Assembly (NCBI GenBank): GCA_033032175.1 | Contig: CM065318.1 | Span: forward strand, 1-64,000 | Origin: Saturnia japonica | Taxonomy: Eukaryota; Arthropoda; Insecta; Lepidoptera; Saturniidae | Length of the DNA: 64,000 bases | Direction: 5' to 3' | Shown here: in pieces, positions 11,501 through 23,454 of the stretch | Numbering within the stretch: the first letter of the stretch is position 1 | Layout of the letters: each line of letters opens with the position of its first letter | Position numbers and translations under genes: made by a program | The notes under the pieces: generated by a model | Seen by the model: only the letters and a program-made list of their open reading frames with translations | What the model was told of the DNA's origin: nothing | Database searches by the model: none

Positions 11501-14500
11501 TCGAACATCAGCTAATAATAACTATATTGTAGTTATACTCTTTGTAATATTGTCTTTTCTTACTATATTTAAAAAAAACCTCATTGCTATAATGTATATT
11601 TATCCGATACTTAATTGCGATGTTAACAATATAAGCAATATGTTTGAATAGTGTAAGCTTTTTGTTAATATGTAAACGCGTTTGGTTTTTCTGTTACATC
11701 GTGGTTTTATCTAACGGATTAAATAAGATAAACCCTATTCCCTAAGAAAACGCTTGTGGACTCTCTTCGTGAACTCTCCTGCAGGTTTTCTTATCACGAA
11801 AGCTGCTTGCGTAGCAGGGCTTCTTATTATAATATAATAGTAATGTTCCATGAACCTACAAATTAATTCTGACATCTCTAGAAGTACTGGAACTATGCCA
11901 TATTGAAGTTGCACTTATATCCGATTTCCAAAGTTCCCAAATCCCAATGAATCTATCCACTAGCTGTGAATCCATGTCATGGATAACATGAACGTTGAAG
12001 ATTATAGTTAACTGTCACAGTACTGAATTTCTTTACCAACAGGTAAGCCGTTCAATAACTACCGAAGCAATAACCAAATCCTTAAATTTTTATTAGATTT
12101 GTCTTGTGTGTCTGTGTGTGAGCGTGCGCGTGTGCGTGTGCGTGTGCATGTTTGTTGTGTGTGTACCTATACTGTGGAAATAAACTATATCAATAACAAT
12201 CTGGGACACTTTAATTATTGAATGTATATTATATAGCTTGACGCCAAACGACAAAATTAATTCTTCCAATCAATATTCATCGTTGCGCGTTGCACGTTGC
12301 GCGTTGTTGCAACAAAATTGCGGAAATATAAGTCTTTATTGGAAATTAAGAAATAAATAAATTGAATGTACAACGACGTTCGATCAATGCGATTAATTTT
12401 CCAATCGTACGATTCATTTTCAATTCGTGAATTCTATTATTTTGGTCTAGTTTAGTTTTAAGTAACATAGTACGTACGTATAGTATGTATGTACACGACA
12501 TAGTATACGTAGTAATAGTAACGGTGTAAGTGATATAAGAAAAAATAGGAAAATTAACAAAAATCATTGTATAGAAGAAGTTAATTAGGATTTTGTCTTG
12601 CAAAATGTTTTTTAGCGTTTATCAGTATCAAATTGTTTTTACAATAATTAATAGTCGAAATGTATGTTTTGTAGGTTACGTGATAATTTACACGACGTAA
12701 CAATTTACGTTCTGCGGAAGTGTCATACAAGCATCTTTACGACGAACAAGGTTTAAACATATTACTATATCGGCCATCTTGATTTTTTGATTACCAATGG
12801 ATATTTCTTGGTTCTCTTTATGATTTTTATTTTACGTTAATATGCCTATTCCTAACGGTCATAATGGCATAAATGTTAAATGTTTGGCGGCCATCATACA
12901 GTTTTGATTTTGATTGAGACACTACATTGTATTTGTATAATTTTCAAATAGCATCACAACATGCTTTATTTATTACCTATTACTAAAACGGAGTTTTGGG
13001 AATAACATTTACAGAATATTAAAACTGCATATTTCTTAAATAATAATTAAACACATGGGGTATTAGTCAGAAGTAAAGATAAGGTATAGGTAGGAGACTT
13101 TTATATTAGTATAAATAAAAATTAGGTTAAACAAATACTTTGATTTGGGTTAGAGGTGATACGGGACTACAATACACAATAAACAGCGCGGGCGTCCTGC
13201 TGCTGGCGCATCGCATCACATTTCCTTTCCACGCTTACAAGAGTTTAATACTAATATTAGGTCCTTACTAACATATGAGACCCCGCGAATCACTTAAGAA
13301 CAACTTCCAGGAATTTAGTATTTTAACTTTGCCCTCCCAATATATCTTAGACAAGCTGGATTTTGTCAAAGATCAGCAGAACGTAAATACTAGAAATAAA
13401 GATAAATTAGTCATACCGTGTTTTAGACTTAGTAACACTAATAAAAGTTTTTTAGGTAATAGTGTTAGGTTCTATAATAAGATCCCGAAGCACATTACTG
13501 ATTTGCCGGACAACAAGTTCAAGGACCATGTCAAGCGGGTTTTACTGTCAAAAGGTTATTATAGAGTGGATCATTATGTGAATGATAGTGATGTCTGGAA
13601 GTGACTCCCTCTCTGTACGTCCACTAAGTTATTATTAATGTACCTGTTTTATTGACATTTGTACTGTTGAAAACAAAACCCGATTGAATTTCTTGCCGGT
13701 TCTTCTCGATGTCTGGGATATTTTCCAAACCGGCAGCAATTTTTGACGTGCTTTCTCTTAGGGCCTAAATTGAATAAAGATTATTTTGATTTTAATTTTA
13801 TGAAATTAGCGTTATAAATAGAAAAAGTAAAACGAAAAATATATTATAAAATTATACATTTAATCAATCGAAGTATGTACCATTATTATCTACGCACTTT
13901 CGCCATTTTAAAGGAAGTTCATTGATTCCATTGCTGAAAAAATTACGGGAGCGAGAATCAATAAAAATTTTGAAGGCGATTTGGACAGCCTCATCGGAAT
14001 GTAATTATTATCCTTGCAAGAAATTGTCCTAGTTCCGAAAATAGTGGCAATCTGTTAGAGCAAGGTTCGGTGGTGTAGTCGGTGTCGGAGACATTCCAAC
14101 CGGAGTTCCTCTAATTTAGCGACTGTCTGTCATGAAGTATGGGGTCTAGAGTTGTTCTGAAGCAGCAGTGGGCTTGAGAGATATTGACCAGTCTCGGTTG
14201 TTTAACGTCAAGCTATTTCATCATGGTTTGCAATTGTTGACAATACAGATCTGCCGTTATCGTCTGGCCAGATCTTAGGAAGCTGTAGATTATGACACCA
14301 GCACTGGTCCATCAAACACTCAACAGTACCTTTTCCTGAGTTAAATTTCGCTCTAGGAAACGATTTGGCCGGTTCTCCTGATTTTAACCACTGTACCATT
14401 ACCATGCATTTCCGATTGTCGTAAAGGATCCATTTTTCGTCATAAGTAACAATATGATTTAAAATTCCCTCGTTATTGTGACGGTTGAGTAATGTAATGC

Positions 14501-17500
14501 AGAACTCAATACGTGTTTGTTGGTGTGCTTCAGTCAATTCATGCCCATTTTTCGAGCTATTTCACTTTTCCAATTTATTTCAAGTGAATTAAATTCGTTT
14601 TATTACTCACACCGAAGCCTGATGCTAACTTCAACGTGGTTTGCGATAGATCCGCTTCCACGATCACCTTTAATTCTTCATTATCAACTAAAGTCTCCGG
14701 GTTCAAAATTTCCAGAACCAACCATTGGCACCAAATACACATCACACCATTTATCCTTCGAGCTGTTACAGCAATGCTTATGATACCACAGTGGAACTCA
14801 AATTCGTAAATAACGCGATATTTTATGTTTTTCATTTTGTGAAAAGGACTATGACAAAGAAAAATAAAATGGTGTGAAAACAAGTGAATCACTAAATTCG
14901 AAACACAAATACACAATCCTAAACTTAAAATAAATTTGAATTCGGAATTCCTAACCAAACACCATTGCGCAATTGAGATCAAAGTGAACTAGTTCAACAA
15001 AACGCCAATTTCATATGTCAGGATCTAAAATTAAAATGTTGGCGACCATTTCGTGTTCTGTTGTCTCCATTTGCGATATTCTTGAATCTTTAAATCATTT
15101 ATAATAAAGAAGTTATAAAATATAATAATTCGTTATTTATCAACGGCTGTATGAACAATATTAATGTAAAACAAAAAAAATGTTTGTTTTCTTGTTTTAC
15201 AATTGATCATATTTATTACTTTTTAGCTAGATTTTATATTAATTAGTCTTTTTGGCATTGTAGTTTATTCTTAATCCATTATTTTGTGAATTTAAAAAAG
15301 CAATAATTAATTTAAAAAGCAAAATAAACTTTATTATTATCTGGAAATTACAGTACCTACATGTAGCGTACAAGCATAATGAAATACAAATTAGCGCCAA
15401 CGCTGATGCCAACAATGTGTATTGTGAGTATGTGTGTGAACAATAAGATGAGATCAAGCAGGATTCATTTTTCACAAAAATTCACATCCCTCAATATTTT
15501 GAATAGATTTCTAAGTTTCCTCGGGTTCTAAGTATCGTATAACGTATTAGAAACAATCTCCAGTATTTCCACATCAGATTCCGATGAACTGCTACAGTTA
15601 TTAATTATATTTTCCAATATAAAGTACGAATTCAAAGAAACAGGTGTGCTAAAAGCATTTAAGTTTTCGTACAAATAAAGCAAATTGTTTTTACGTTAGA
15701 CAAAACTAATCAAAAAGGTGGTATCCGATATGTCTAAAGGCACCAGTATAGACGGGCATAAGCCAGGACCGGGCGGCATCGCCCGTCGTCGAACAGGTTT
15801 TCACACAATGGTACATGGTTCATTGCTTCCTGACTCCTGGCTCCTGACAGCGGCACTAAGACGAACGTCCATGTAATCATAGACACTGCAGACGCACACA
15901 AATTACGCATTATGCAAAACAAAATCAACGTATTATATAGTTAACAAACAGTAATATATTAAACTAGTTAATAAAAACTTTACATGATGTAAGAGAAACT
16001 GTGACAACAAACAAATAGATAATGTGTCTAAAATAAAGATAAACTACTATAAGTTAGTAAATTTCAACTTAGAAATATTGTTTGGGAATGAAATTTAAAT
16101 ATTTATCATACCCTACTTCCCTAAGTAAGTAAGTAAATGTATAAAAGGATTAGCCATGGGTAAAACACTGCGCTGCGCCGAGCAATTGCGTTAACTCAGT
16201 TTACTGCGCCGGGTGTGTTAAACACACTTGCAAATGTGTTAGCACACAGCGCATTTCAGCGCAGCGAGCCGGCTAAGGGACAACGTCGCACCCCGCCGCC
16301 ACCGCTCGCATCGGTCAGCCGACTCGTTCATTTTTCTATCTCTCTTGCCTCGCGTACTATTTTGCTACGCCATGGAGCAAATTTGAATTCACTCAATGCG
16401 CCGGCGCAGTATTCTGCGCTTGAGTTATTGAGTTGGCGCAAGGAATTATGCTGAGTTACCCATGGCTAATAAGGATAAGCTAGCATTTCTAAATCTACAT
16501 ACAATATTTTAAATAATTAATAATGGCCACGGCAATTTATTTATCTCAATAATCTAGAAAGTTCTCTCATTACTCCACAAAAGCGACATTTCCGCGATCA
16601 GAAAATAAAAAATACCACAACACGATAAACACTACCTACCCCGTCAACGGACCTTAATGATTTTATTTTATGATATGGGTGCATATGTTTCAGCAATATT
16701 TTTTCTGATTTTGAACACTGTAGACATCTGTAAACCACTAGAAATTATTTGCGTGCAGCATTCAAATCGTGTCGACATCAAATAATCGCGGCTACCCTCC
16801 TACCGCACGTGCGAACGCAGTCTGATCTCGTTTATACAAATACAATAGTAATATTTGATCGCTACCGTGCCACGCCACCGCGGCCGTTAGACGAACGCGT
16901 TGGTTTGCCTTACGCTTAACTTACTTGTACTATTCTAATGACATATTTTTTTTTTTTGGGGGGGGGGGGGGTCAGCGGGGTCAGCGGGGTGCTGCAGTGT
17001 CGCAATGCGGCACTTTATTTATATGATAAAGTGAGAATTAGCAACTGTATGCGATGACGTAAATTGTGTTATTGACATTAGAATTAACTAATTTAGCGGC
17101 GCGATGCTCTCTCGGTTCATTAGATAACGCGAGGTATGATACGCTCGCAGATACCACGTTGCTAATAATTGAAGAGGATTACAAATGGTGTTATGTAAGA
17201 ATGCGGAAGAGGAAGGCAACAGAATATGGGAAGTATTGGAGATGCCGGAGTATACGGATGAATAACGTCAGAGTTTCACTTTATAATGAAAAGTAATTAC
17301 GCGTTTCTAATCTACGAACTGTAAATAACTACTGGCTTACAATGACATACACAGAGGGCGAGCTGCAGCCGACCCGTGCGGCTACCTGCCTAACTAGCAC
17401 TCTAGCTACTATATCAACAGTACAGCTACGAGTACAACAACTAGAAGAGAAGGCTACAGGCTGGGCGCTAGTCTACGCTGATCGCGCTACTCGTGACGCT

Positions 17501-20500
17501 GTAGCTAGTAGCGGTAGTAAGCGGTACCGGGCCGTGTGGGACGCGCGACAGCGGCGGCGGCGGCGGCGGGCAGTACGCGCACGCGCACTCGCATGCCTTC
17601 CCCGCTGGAACACGTGTACAGTCCGGCATGATGCGGACGCGCGCTCTGAGTGTGCAGACGCGCGACCAGCCCGCCAGCAGGTGCGGCACGCTCGCCGGCG
17701 GACCTCATGTCGGAGGGCGGGGCGGCGCCAGAGAGTCTCCACTCGGCTCGTTGCTCGACGCGCAGTCCGCACTCCACGGTGAGCGGGTCTCCCTCGCGGA
17801 CCTCCACCTCCGCTGGCTCGGTTCCTGCATGTGGATATACACCAGGCCCAAACTCCCTATTGAGCGCGTGTTTGCTCAATAAACGACACCCTATTTCTAC
17901 TGACAAACAGGAACAAACTTCTCGTGTGGGTGCCAGGTGTGTTTATGAGACACTTGCAAACTTCAGTTTTGTATTATGAAAAAACAAAGACTTAAAAAGA
18001 AACCTTTTCCATTTAATTTGTTTTTTGACATAACTTCCCAGAATTTCACCATTACAAGGGACACTATTAGATGGTAGAACAATGCATACAGCCTCTGTTC
18101 TTTTCAAAATTGATAGGTTTGATTCTTAACAATAAAACAATGTTTTCAAAAGTGTAATGATACATTTGTAAGTAAAAACTTTGAATATTTTTTTATTCCC
18201 AACAGTTTGTTTTGATCATCCACACAGAATTGAAATATTTATTATCCTGATGTAAGGATGGTGTTATTATGACTAGTTAAGTGCTTAGTTTAAGGATAAG
18301 GATTTGTTCCTCAACCTGAGTTCAGATTTATCTTGTCATTATAAAATATGAAAAGAGTTTCTATAGAGAGTAAATTGGCTTAAAATAAAGTTGATACACA
18401 GTGAAACTATAATCAGACTGCTGTGAGTGTGTGTGACTAGCTTATTGGTTGGTCTCGCTTTGTTGTTTATTATTATAATTCTAATTCCATCAATTAGCAA
18501 AATATATATTTATAAGCACACAAGTACATTCAAGTATCAGTTGTACGGGGTACAGGAATTCAGTTCAATCAGACATCATATAGACATCCAAACCAAAAGC
18601 TACATTTACAATGAACTTGTAAACATTTTTGTATTATTAATAGTATATTTTAGCTGGTAAGTACCTATGTTCTAATAGGAAACAGAGCGCTTCAACTTGG
18701 GGGTGACCCACACTTAGTTTACCTAAACGCAGTCTTCACTCCAGAACTCATTCAGGAGAGTACTCCTGAATAGTGTATACTCTGAACTATGTAGTGAATG
18801 AGTAGTATACTCATGAAAAGATATTGTTTCTCCCTACAATTTTTTTGTACTATAAGTGCAGGTTGGACTTTAGATTAGCTATCACTGCATTTTGCATTTG
18901 CATTTGATAATCGCCCCGTGAAGAAAGAGTAGAAACAAATAGTTGTTGAGAAGTAAATTTAAAGGTTATATCTATCTATGACTTGTATATGAATTGTCAA
19001 TGGATAATTATTTGTTCCTAACCTAACCAATACTAAAGCAACAATGAAAAAATGATTCCTGAAATTCCTGAGGAACACGACTTTGAAATAATATATTATG
19101 TCCTAAACAAATAAAACAAAAAATGATAATTAAAAAACCAATAAAAAGATTTCTAGAAAAAAAAAAAAATATACCCATAAAATAATATACAAAAATTACA
19201 TGAAAATTTATAACAAACATTCAGAAAGTTTCATATGGTTGAAACATCGGCTCAGCTTTCTATTGACGTCCGTGGAGTTGGAGGATGATTTTTTTTTTTA
19301 AAGAAAGGTTACATTATTATAAGCACATACGCAAAGTTTCAAACTTGCGGAAACCCGTAGTTTTTGAGAAATAAATTATTTTTGTATTAATTGTCAATCC
19401 CTACCACAGATTATATAGAATTCAGGGCATTTAAACGTTTCGTTTTACCTAGGTTAAGATGTCATACATTCAGGAACATTTTATTTTATATAAATTTATG
19501 AAAATAATTATATTTTGTACTCATTTCAATAATTTATCATGCACATATATATTTGCCATTGTGTATTGTCTCTGTCACTGTCATCGTTAGTCCTCGTTTG
19601 TGTCCCTACCAGCCACTGGGTGCTGGGCATAATAGAAAACGGGAAAGATGATTTAAGATTAGAAGTGTGTCCCGATAATGATAGATCTGCGGAAATGTTG
19701 GTGCCACTAATAGAAAAGCATGTGGAGGTAGGCACTGAAATCTATACCGAATTTCGGAGAGCCTATGATTGCCTACCTCAATATGGATACATACATAAGA
19801 AGGTAAATCACAGTAACCCTATAAATAAATTTGTGGCACCAGAAGAGACACACACACACAACGAATTGAAAGACACTGGCAAAATTTAAAAGTGATGTTC
19901 CATAGGGATGGTTATAAAAGAAACTTCACAGACTGGCTCATAGAATATTCTTGGTGAAGAAACATAAAAATAGCACATAAAGATGTTTTTTAAGAATTAA
20001 TTATCGCAATACTATATGTTTATAAAATAGATTAAAAAATTATTCATTAGTATTTAATTTGTTTTATTTTAACATACCTATTAGGGACGATAACAAATAA
20101 AATAATAGGTTAGGTTCAACTTAAGGCAAAGAACTAGATTGATTGACTCCAACTCTACCTGGTACGAGTCACTCCTATCTCTAGAGTGTTTTTATAAAGC
20201 TGGAGGCGCATAGGGAGAGTAGCCTCCACCTGCTGTAACTAATTGCAGGTATTGGACTAGCCAAAGCGGCTGAGGATGTCACCGAAGACTACCAAAAAGC
20301 CGATGCTGCGAAGGGGGAGAATGGATGCCTGTGGTTTGTTATGGAAGGGCGTAGAGGCCGTAGGGAGACCCTTTCCTCTCCAAGGTGTCACCCCTTGTTT
20401 TTACACTTATCATTAGTTTTAAGCCATAAAATGAGGAAAATTTCCTTAAAATTAAAAATTTTAAAAACTCGAACAGGGGGGTGCTCTGCACCTTTTCTTT

Positions 20501-21210
20501 GTAGAGGGGGGGGGGGGGTAGTAGCCGTCCCGCCCCACAACCCCGCCAATCAATGTGACGGACGTCAATGGAAAGTTGTACCGAAACATCTTTTCCATCT
20601 ATCTTTATGTGAACTTAGTTCTTAATACAATACAATTTCAACGTGGCTTTCATTAAAACAACTCAGAACAGACATTTTATTGTCAAATTTATAAAAGATG
20701 TAATGAAAAAAAAGTATTTTTCAAAAACTGTTTGTCAATTTCATATTTAGCCAAATTATGAGGTGATCTAACTGTAAAAAAATTTGGAGTATGAACTCTA
20801 CGGTAGCTAATCTAAAGTCTAGTGAGCACGAACAGCTTCAGTTCTTTAGGCCCATTTGCATAAATAGTATCATGTGATGACGTCACACCTGCAACAGGAT
20901 GTCTTCCATACGTACTAAGCACTAGGGCTCCTAGCTAGTACCTAGCTAACGAACGCTCCTAGACGCAGCGCCTCCGTCGTCTAGACTGATCCTCTTTATG
21001 CAACGGCCCTGTCCTAAATTCTCAAGGATCGTTCAATATAAAGTGCGTAATAGTAATGGTATACGATAAAATAAATATCTTCTGATAAAACTTTATGATA
21101 TAAGAATAAAATGCGATATAAAATATGTACTTACTTTGAGCATAGATAGGAACTCCACTGGCTAAAATTAGAATAACCAGAGATAAGCAGCACACAGCTC
21201 GCACGGCCAT
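8520..21210 (-). CDS. Bsg: Basigin, Ig-superfamily membrane glycoprotein (whole gene, spliced)
   Basis: The coding exons 21210-21135, 11187-11040, 9900-9274 and 8532-8520 join with matching phases into 861 nt plus stop, 287 residues. The order is: signal peptide (1-25), Ig domain 1 (Cys62, Trp75, Cys116), Ig domain 2 (Cys153, Trp165, Cys220), one membrane helix (about 243-265) containing the family's hallmark Glu254 within ALWPFLGIC, and a short acidic then basic tail ending KKS. Basigin is a cell-surface chaperone and partner of monocarboxylate transporters, integrins and other proteins. The length and the ALWPFLGIC...LIYEKRR segment agree closely with insect basigins. An additional Ig exon at 17824-17528 could make a three-Ig isoform. 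All exon borders are my inference from GT/AG signals and phase; transcripts would settle them. Confidence 0.92.
9274..9900 (-). CDS. Bsg: Basigin exon: rest of Ig1, Ig2, transmembrane segment
   Basis: This 627-nt exon runs from acceptor 'gtccgcag' (9906-9901) to donor 'gtcagt' at 9273. It starts with the last base of Trp75. It encodes the second half of Ig1 (DDFGNYTC), the complete Ig2 (LKLECRLYG, VRWMYSN, DDAGKYSC), the membrane helix with the buried Glu and the positively charged stop-transfer YEKRR. Possible N-glycosylation sites are visible, such as NVT near residue 169. Confidence 0.93.
9901..11039 (-). other. Basigin intron with an old retroelement relic
   Basis: The intron has donor GTGAGT at 11039 and acceptor CCGCAG at 9906-9901. 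At about 10345-10450 there is a stretch of the 'gtttgtttgtacggcaatcacgcaggaactactgaaccgaattt' type. That motif occurs widely in lepidopteran short or truncated non-LTR elements. Otherwise the intron is AT-rich with no gene seen. Confidence 0.6.
11040..11187 (-). CDS. Bsg: Basigin exon: N-terminal half of Ig1
   Basis: This 148-nt exon has acceptor 'tttgtgtgcag' and ends TG|GTGAGT. It completes a codon begun in the signal-peptide exon (A+AT = Asn26) and ends two bases into Trp75. It encodes a Thr/Pro-rich linker followed by LFTLNCTQ (first Ig cysteine) and GIKYQW. Confidence 0.9.
12100..12165. repeat. GT/GC-interrupted microsatellite
   Basis: This is a run of TG and CG dinucleotides (gtgtgt...gcgtgtgcgtgtg) in a basigin intron. 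It is a simple repeat with no other signal. Confidence 0.85.
13150..13797 (+). pseudogene. 3' end of a non-LTR retrotransposon (RT C-terminal tail)
   Basis: A 109-codon frame at 13275-13604 reads LTLPSQYILDKL, VRFYNKIPKHITDLP and KRVLLSKGYYRVD...W. This is the conserved C-terminal tail downstream of the RT in many insect LINEs. A TAA at 13269 and upstream fragments show decay. The 3' end is probably the 'ttgaataaagattattttgattt' at about 13771-13797, where the neighbouring mariner begins. It is a 5'-truncated copy inserted in a basigin intron in the antisense direction. Confidence 0.7.
13790..15027 (-). mobile_element. mariner (cecropia-type) DNA transposon, decayed
   Basis: Terminal inverted repeats are visible: ATGAAATTAGCGTT at 13801-13814 and, in reverse, ATGAAATTGGCGTT at 15014-15001. 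Between them, on the minus strand, is a broken transposase. There is an N-terminal part near 14850-14580 (YRVIYEFEF, VDNEELKVIVEAD, FGVSNKT) and a middle part at 14537-14208 (LTEAHQQTRIEFC, IVTYDEKWILYDNRK with the first catalytic Asp). C-terminal remnants run down to 13860. Several frameshifts and stops make it inactive. The outer border is approximate to within a few bases. Confidence 0.85.
14208..14982 (-). pseudogene. mariner transposase fragments
   Basis: Two overlapping minus-strand frames (14982-14575 and 14537-14208) carry mariner transposase signatures. One is a helix-turn-helix N-terminus with VDNEELKVIVEADLSQTT. The other is the catalytic-core start YDEKWILYDN. The reading frame changes between them near 14570, and the third catalytic region is degraded near 14100 (antisense of 'ctaattt...ggagacattccaaccgg'). 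Confidence 0.85.
16149..16470. mobile_element. 322-bp MITE with 15-bp perfect terminal inverted repeats
   Basis: The left end ATTAGCCATGGGTAA (16149-16163) and the right end TTACCCATGGCTAAT (16456-16470) are exact reverse complements. Both ends are flanked by AAGG (16145-16148 and 16471-16474), a likely 4-bp target duplication. The interior is unusually GC-rich for this intron and has no coding potential, so it is a non-autonomous element of unassigned superfamily. Confidence 0.8.
17528..17824 (-). CDS. Bsg: Candidate alternative basigin exon: extra N-terminal Ig domain
   Basis: An open, GC-rich Ig-like stretch is preceded by acceptor 'atatccacatgcag' (exon start 17824). It has the Ig hallmarks VECGL (Cys B), EWRL (Trp C) and HAGLYTC (YxC F). 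A donor G|gtaccg at 17528/17527 gives a 297-nt exon. It enters in phase 1 (GA completes a codon begun by the signal-peptide exon) and leaves in phase 1, so it can be included or skipped without changing frame. The predicted C-terminal end has an Ala run coded by a GCC repeat, so the true donor could be elsewhere. Vertebrate basigin has a comparable optional extra Ig domain; I infer an analogous isoform here. Confidence 0.65.
17825..21134 (-). other. Basigin first intron, left part
   Basis: This starts at donor GTAAGT (21134). It is AT-rich with a Merlin transposase relic at 19535-19890. A non-coding block at about 20140-20340 has atypical GC content and might be a LINE 3' fragment (unidentified). 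There is a G run at 20507-20518. Confidence 0.6.
19535..19890 (+). pseudogene. Merlin (IS1016/ISXO2-like) transposase remnant
   Basis: The frame reads WVLGIIENGKDDLRLEVCPD, MLVPLIEKHVEVGTEI, RRAYDCLPQYGYIHKKVNHS and then a THTHN...K stretch. This order (W-hGhIE...G.....V..R....L.P.I..HV..GT.I.tD..raY..L...GY.H..VNHS....) is the DDE core of Merlin/IS1595-type transposases. The second catalytic Asp of the usual 'TD' is replaced (IYTEFRRAY), and flanking parts are missing. It is a short dead fragment in basigin intron 1. Confidence 0.75.
21135..21210 (-). CDS. Bsg: Basigin first coding exon: signal peptide
   Basis: ATG at 21210-21208 begins a 25-residue hydrophobic leader (MAVRAVCCLSLVILILASG, then VPIYAQ). 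It is followed by one base and a strong donor A|GTAAGTAC at 21134. A cleavable signal peptide fits the secreted-side Ig domains. An upstream in-frame ATG 54 bases earlier exists, but this start gives the better leader. The exon phase (1) fits both the 17824 and the 11187 acceptors. Confidence 0.85.
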
Positions 21211-22690
21211 TATCTTGTTTTTCACTTCAATATAAACAAGAACTCGCTGAGCCAGAACCAATTAAACCCAACTACACCAAATATATTGTAAAAATGAACT
21301 CACTATGTGAAGACTGATCGCACAATAAAATGGATTGCAAATTTTTGACTAGAGTAGGGAGTGGCAGTGTCAGTCGTGTCAGACGTCAATAATTGTCACC
21401 ACAGACTATTAGATGTACAAGTAATTATCACCTCGGCAAAGGACCTAGTAGCCAGAGTCTCCAGATTGAGTTTTCGAAATTTCTCCGTAGCGGCCAAAAA
21501 TTTCCCCAAAATGATACGATTTCAGCAACTTTTTCCCAAACAATTTAAACATGCCTAATCCATTAAATTTTTGTTTAGTTTTAGTAAAGGCAGCTTTAAC
21601 AGGTGAAGATATACGTTCAGAACTATAAAAGTAAATAAAAACACATATTCTGACCAGATAAACAAAAAATTCTTTAAGGGAATCATATCTGCTTTCTTCG
21701 TGCGTTCTTCTCTGTTCTATTGATTTATAACTGAAGGAATAGTAACTTTAGTAAAAGATAACAGAGCTATTAAACGATTCAGTGAGTAACAAAAGTATAC
21801 AGCGGCATAATTTATAAAGTACATACCAAATACAAAACATAAATTTTCTCTACCATAAAATTAAAAATTATAGAACCACATGCGCATGTACACACTGACA
21901 CACACTCATGCGCGCATAACAAATCTGTTTTTATCCGACTATGAAAAAGGAGGATACTGTTTTTCAAGCGTATGTATGTATGTCTATTTCTTTAGCACGC
22001 TATGTAGCCAAAATGGCGTGATGGGGTTCCACATCAGGTACTCCACACTTCGATTTTTATGCCTTCAGGAAGTACTCATCATATAATTAAATAATATCAA
22101 CTAAGATGGTATTTCGATATCTTTAACAGTTTGACTGTACTCTTCGATTTCACGACAGGGTCGGATCTTCTAAAATCCAAGTTTTAATAGTTTTATCATT
22201 ATGTCGGTGTTAAATTATAGATTTTAGGGATAGCCCTTTGTTAAATTTCAGCTCTCTGGACATTGGAGAAGCACTACTTCAATATTGATGATCATTATCG
22301 ATGACCGATGATCAGCGTCGAATTTTCGTAACTCAGCATCCCTTTAACTTCCAAACGAATGAAAACTATAAACTTTAAAACCCTTGAAATTGTAGGGTTC
22401 CATAAGTACTCTTGTTAAACAGAATTTCAGCTTTCTACAACAGACAGAGACATTAAAATACGCCGAAATACTTCCAGTACAGATGGTATGGCCGTGCCTT
22501 GTGCTCCACTTGGCGGAGGCACTACTTTACTCCCCAGTGCCCCAAGATACTACTTTTTATGTAGATAAGCAGATTTTGTATAAAGGCAAAATCTTTTCTT
22601 TCCGAGAAGTCCAATGAACTAGCTTGGAGCTCCTGAAATCCTCAATGAGTCCAAAGCAATTTAACAACATTCCATTCCTGTTGGCGACAG
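21211..22690. other. Intergenic, basigin upstream side
   Basis: No gene recognised. The basigin 5' UTR and promoter presumably lie within the first few hundred bases to the right of 21210, but I cannot place a start site. The stretch 22190-22450 ('agggttccataagtactc...') resembles dispersed insect repeats but is unassigned. Confidence 0.3.
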
Positions 22691-23310
22691 CGGCGTCGCT
22701 TCATACAAGACATAATAAAATAGATTTATATAGAATTATTATATTATATTATAGAATATAGAATAGATAAATTATCGAATACAGAATGTTATATATAGAA
22801 TTACGGAATAAAGAACACATAGATATAGGATATTGACAATATATAGATTTAGCGCAGAATAGATGATAACTAGCTATAAGAACATTGAAATAAATATTGT
22901 ACATAATTGTCTAATTATTCCCCATAGATTTAAGATAGAATAATACTTTATATAAGTACGCGCTCGGTCCGCGTCCCGAAACTATGTAAAGAATGTATCG
23001 ATCTGTGTTCGGGACCGGGTATTTCGTTTATACGGGCGCGTAGTATGGATTAAGTATAGAATAAGTTATGTTTATAGATAGGGAATACAATATAGAATAA
23101 TTAGGCGTAAGAAGTTTGTACATAGGATTAATAATTAAATAAATATAGACGGAAAACCGAGCCGACCATAATGAAAATCAAATAGAAATGGAGCACCTTT
23201 TGCCCGAGCGCAAGGGGCTCCCTTTACGGTAACGCCGCAGTCTTCATTCTCAATCCCGCGGCGTTGCTGGGCACTAACCGACCGACCTCCGACCGCCTAC
23301 AAAAGAAGAC

Positions 23311-23454
23311 CATCGACACTAGCGCCACTACGGGAATTCATCGGAACCTTGCGACAACCATCGACACTAGCGCCACTACGGGAATTCATCGGAACTTGGA
23401 ACAACTTATCGACACTAACGCCACTACGGAACACATTGAAGATTCGCGGTTACA
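23311..23454 (+). repeat. Three tandem 48-bp repeats
   Basis: Copies start at exactly 48-base intervals. The first two are nearly identical (ATCGACACTAGCGCCACTAC...) and the third has diverged. Because 48 is a multiple of three, the plus-strand frame 23264-23488 reads a 16-residue repeat (IDTSATTGIHRNL). No start context or homologue is recognised, so coding use is doubtful. Confidence 0.8.

Larger units (their letters stand above)
11188..17527 (-). other. Basigin intron rich in transposon fragments
   Basis: This lies between the Ig1 exon and the candidate extra Ig exon. It contains a GT-rich microsatellite (12100-12165), a LINE tail (about 13150-13797), a mariner (13790-15027), a MITE (16149-16470) and a T10/G14 tract followed by a 'gtcagcgggg' tandem near 16947-16990. 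No host coding exon was recognised in it. Confidence 0.7.

Noticed and set aside
16947..17000. G-quadruplex regulatory element
   Set aside because: A T10/G14 run next to a 'gtcagcgggg' repeat is more simply low-complexity sequence, possibly with sequencing error; there is no supporting context.
17342..17979. Plus-strand Arg/Ala-rich ORFs
   Set aside because: They are the antisense reading of the GC-rich Ig exon; composition is typical of shadow frames.
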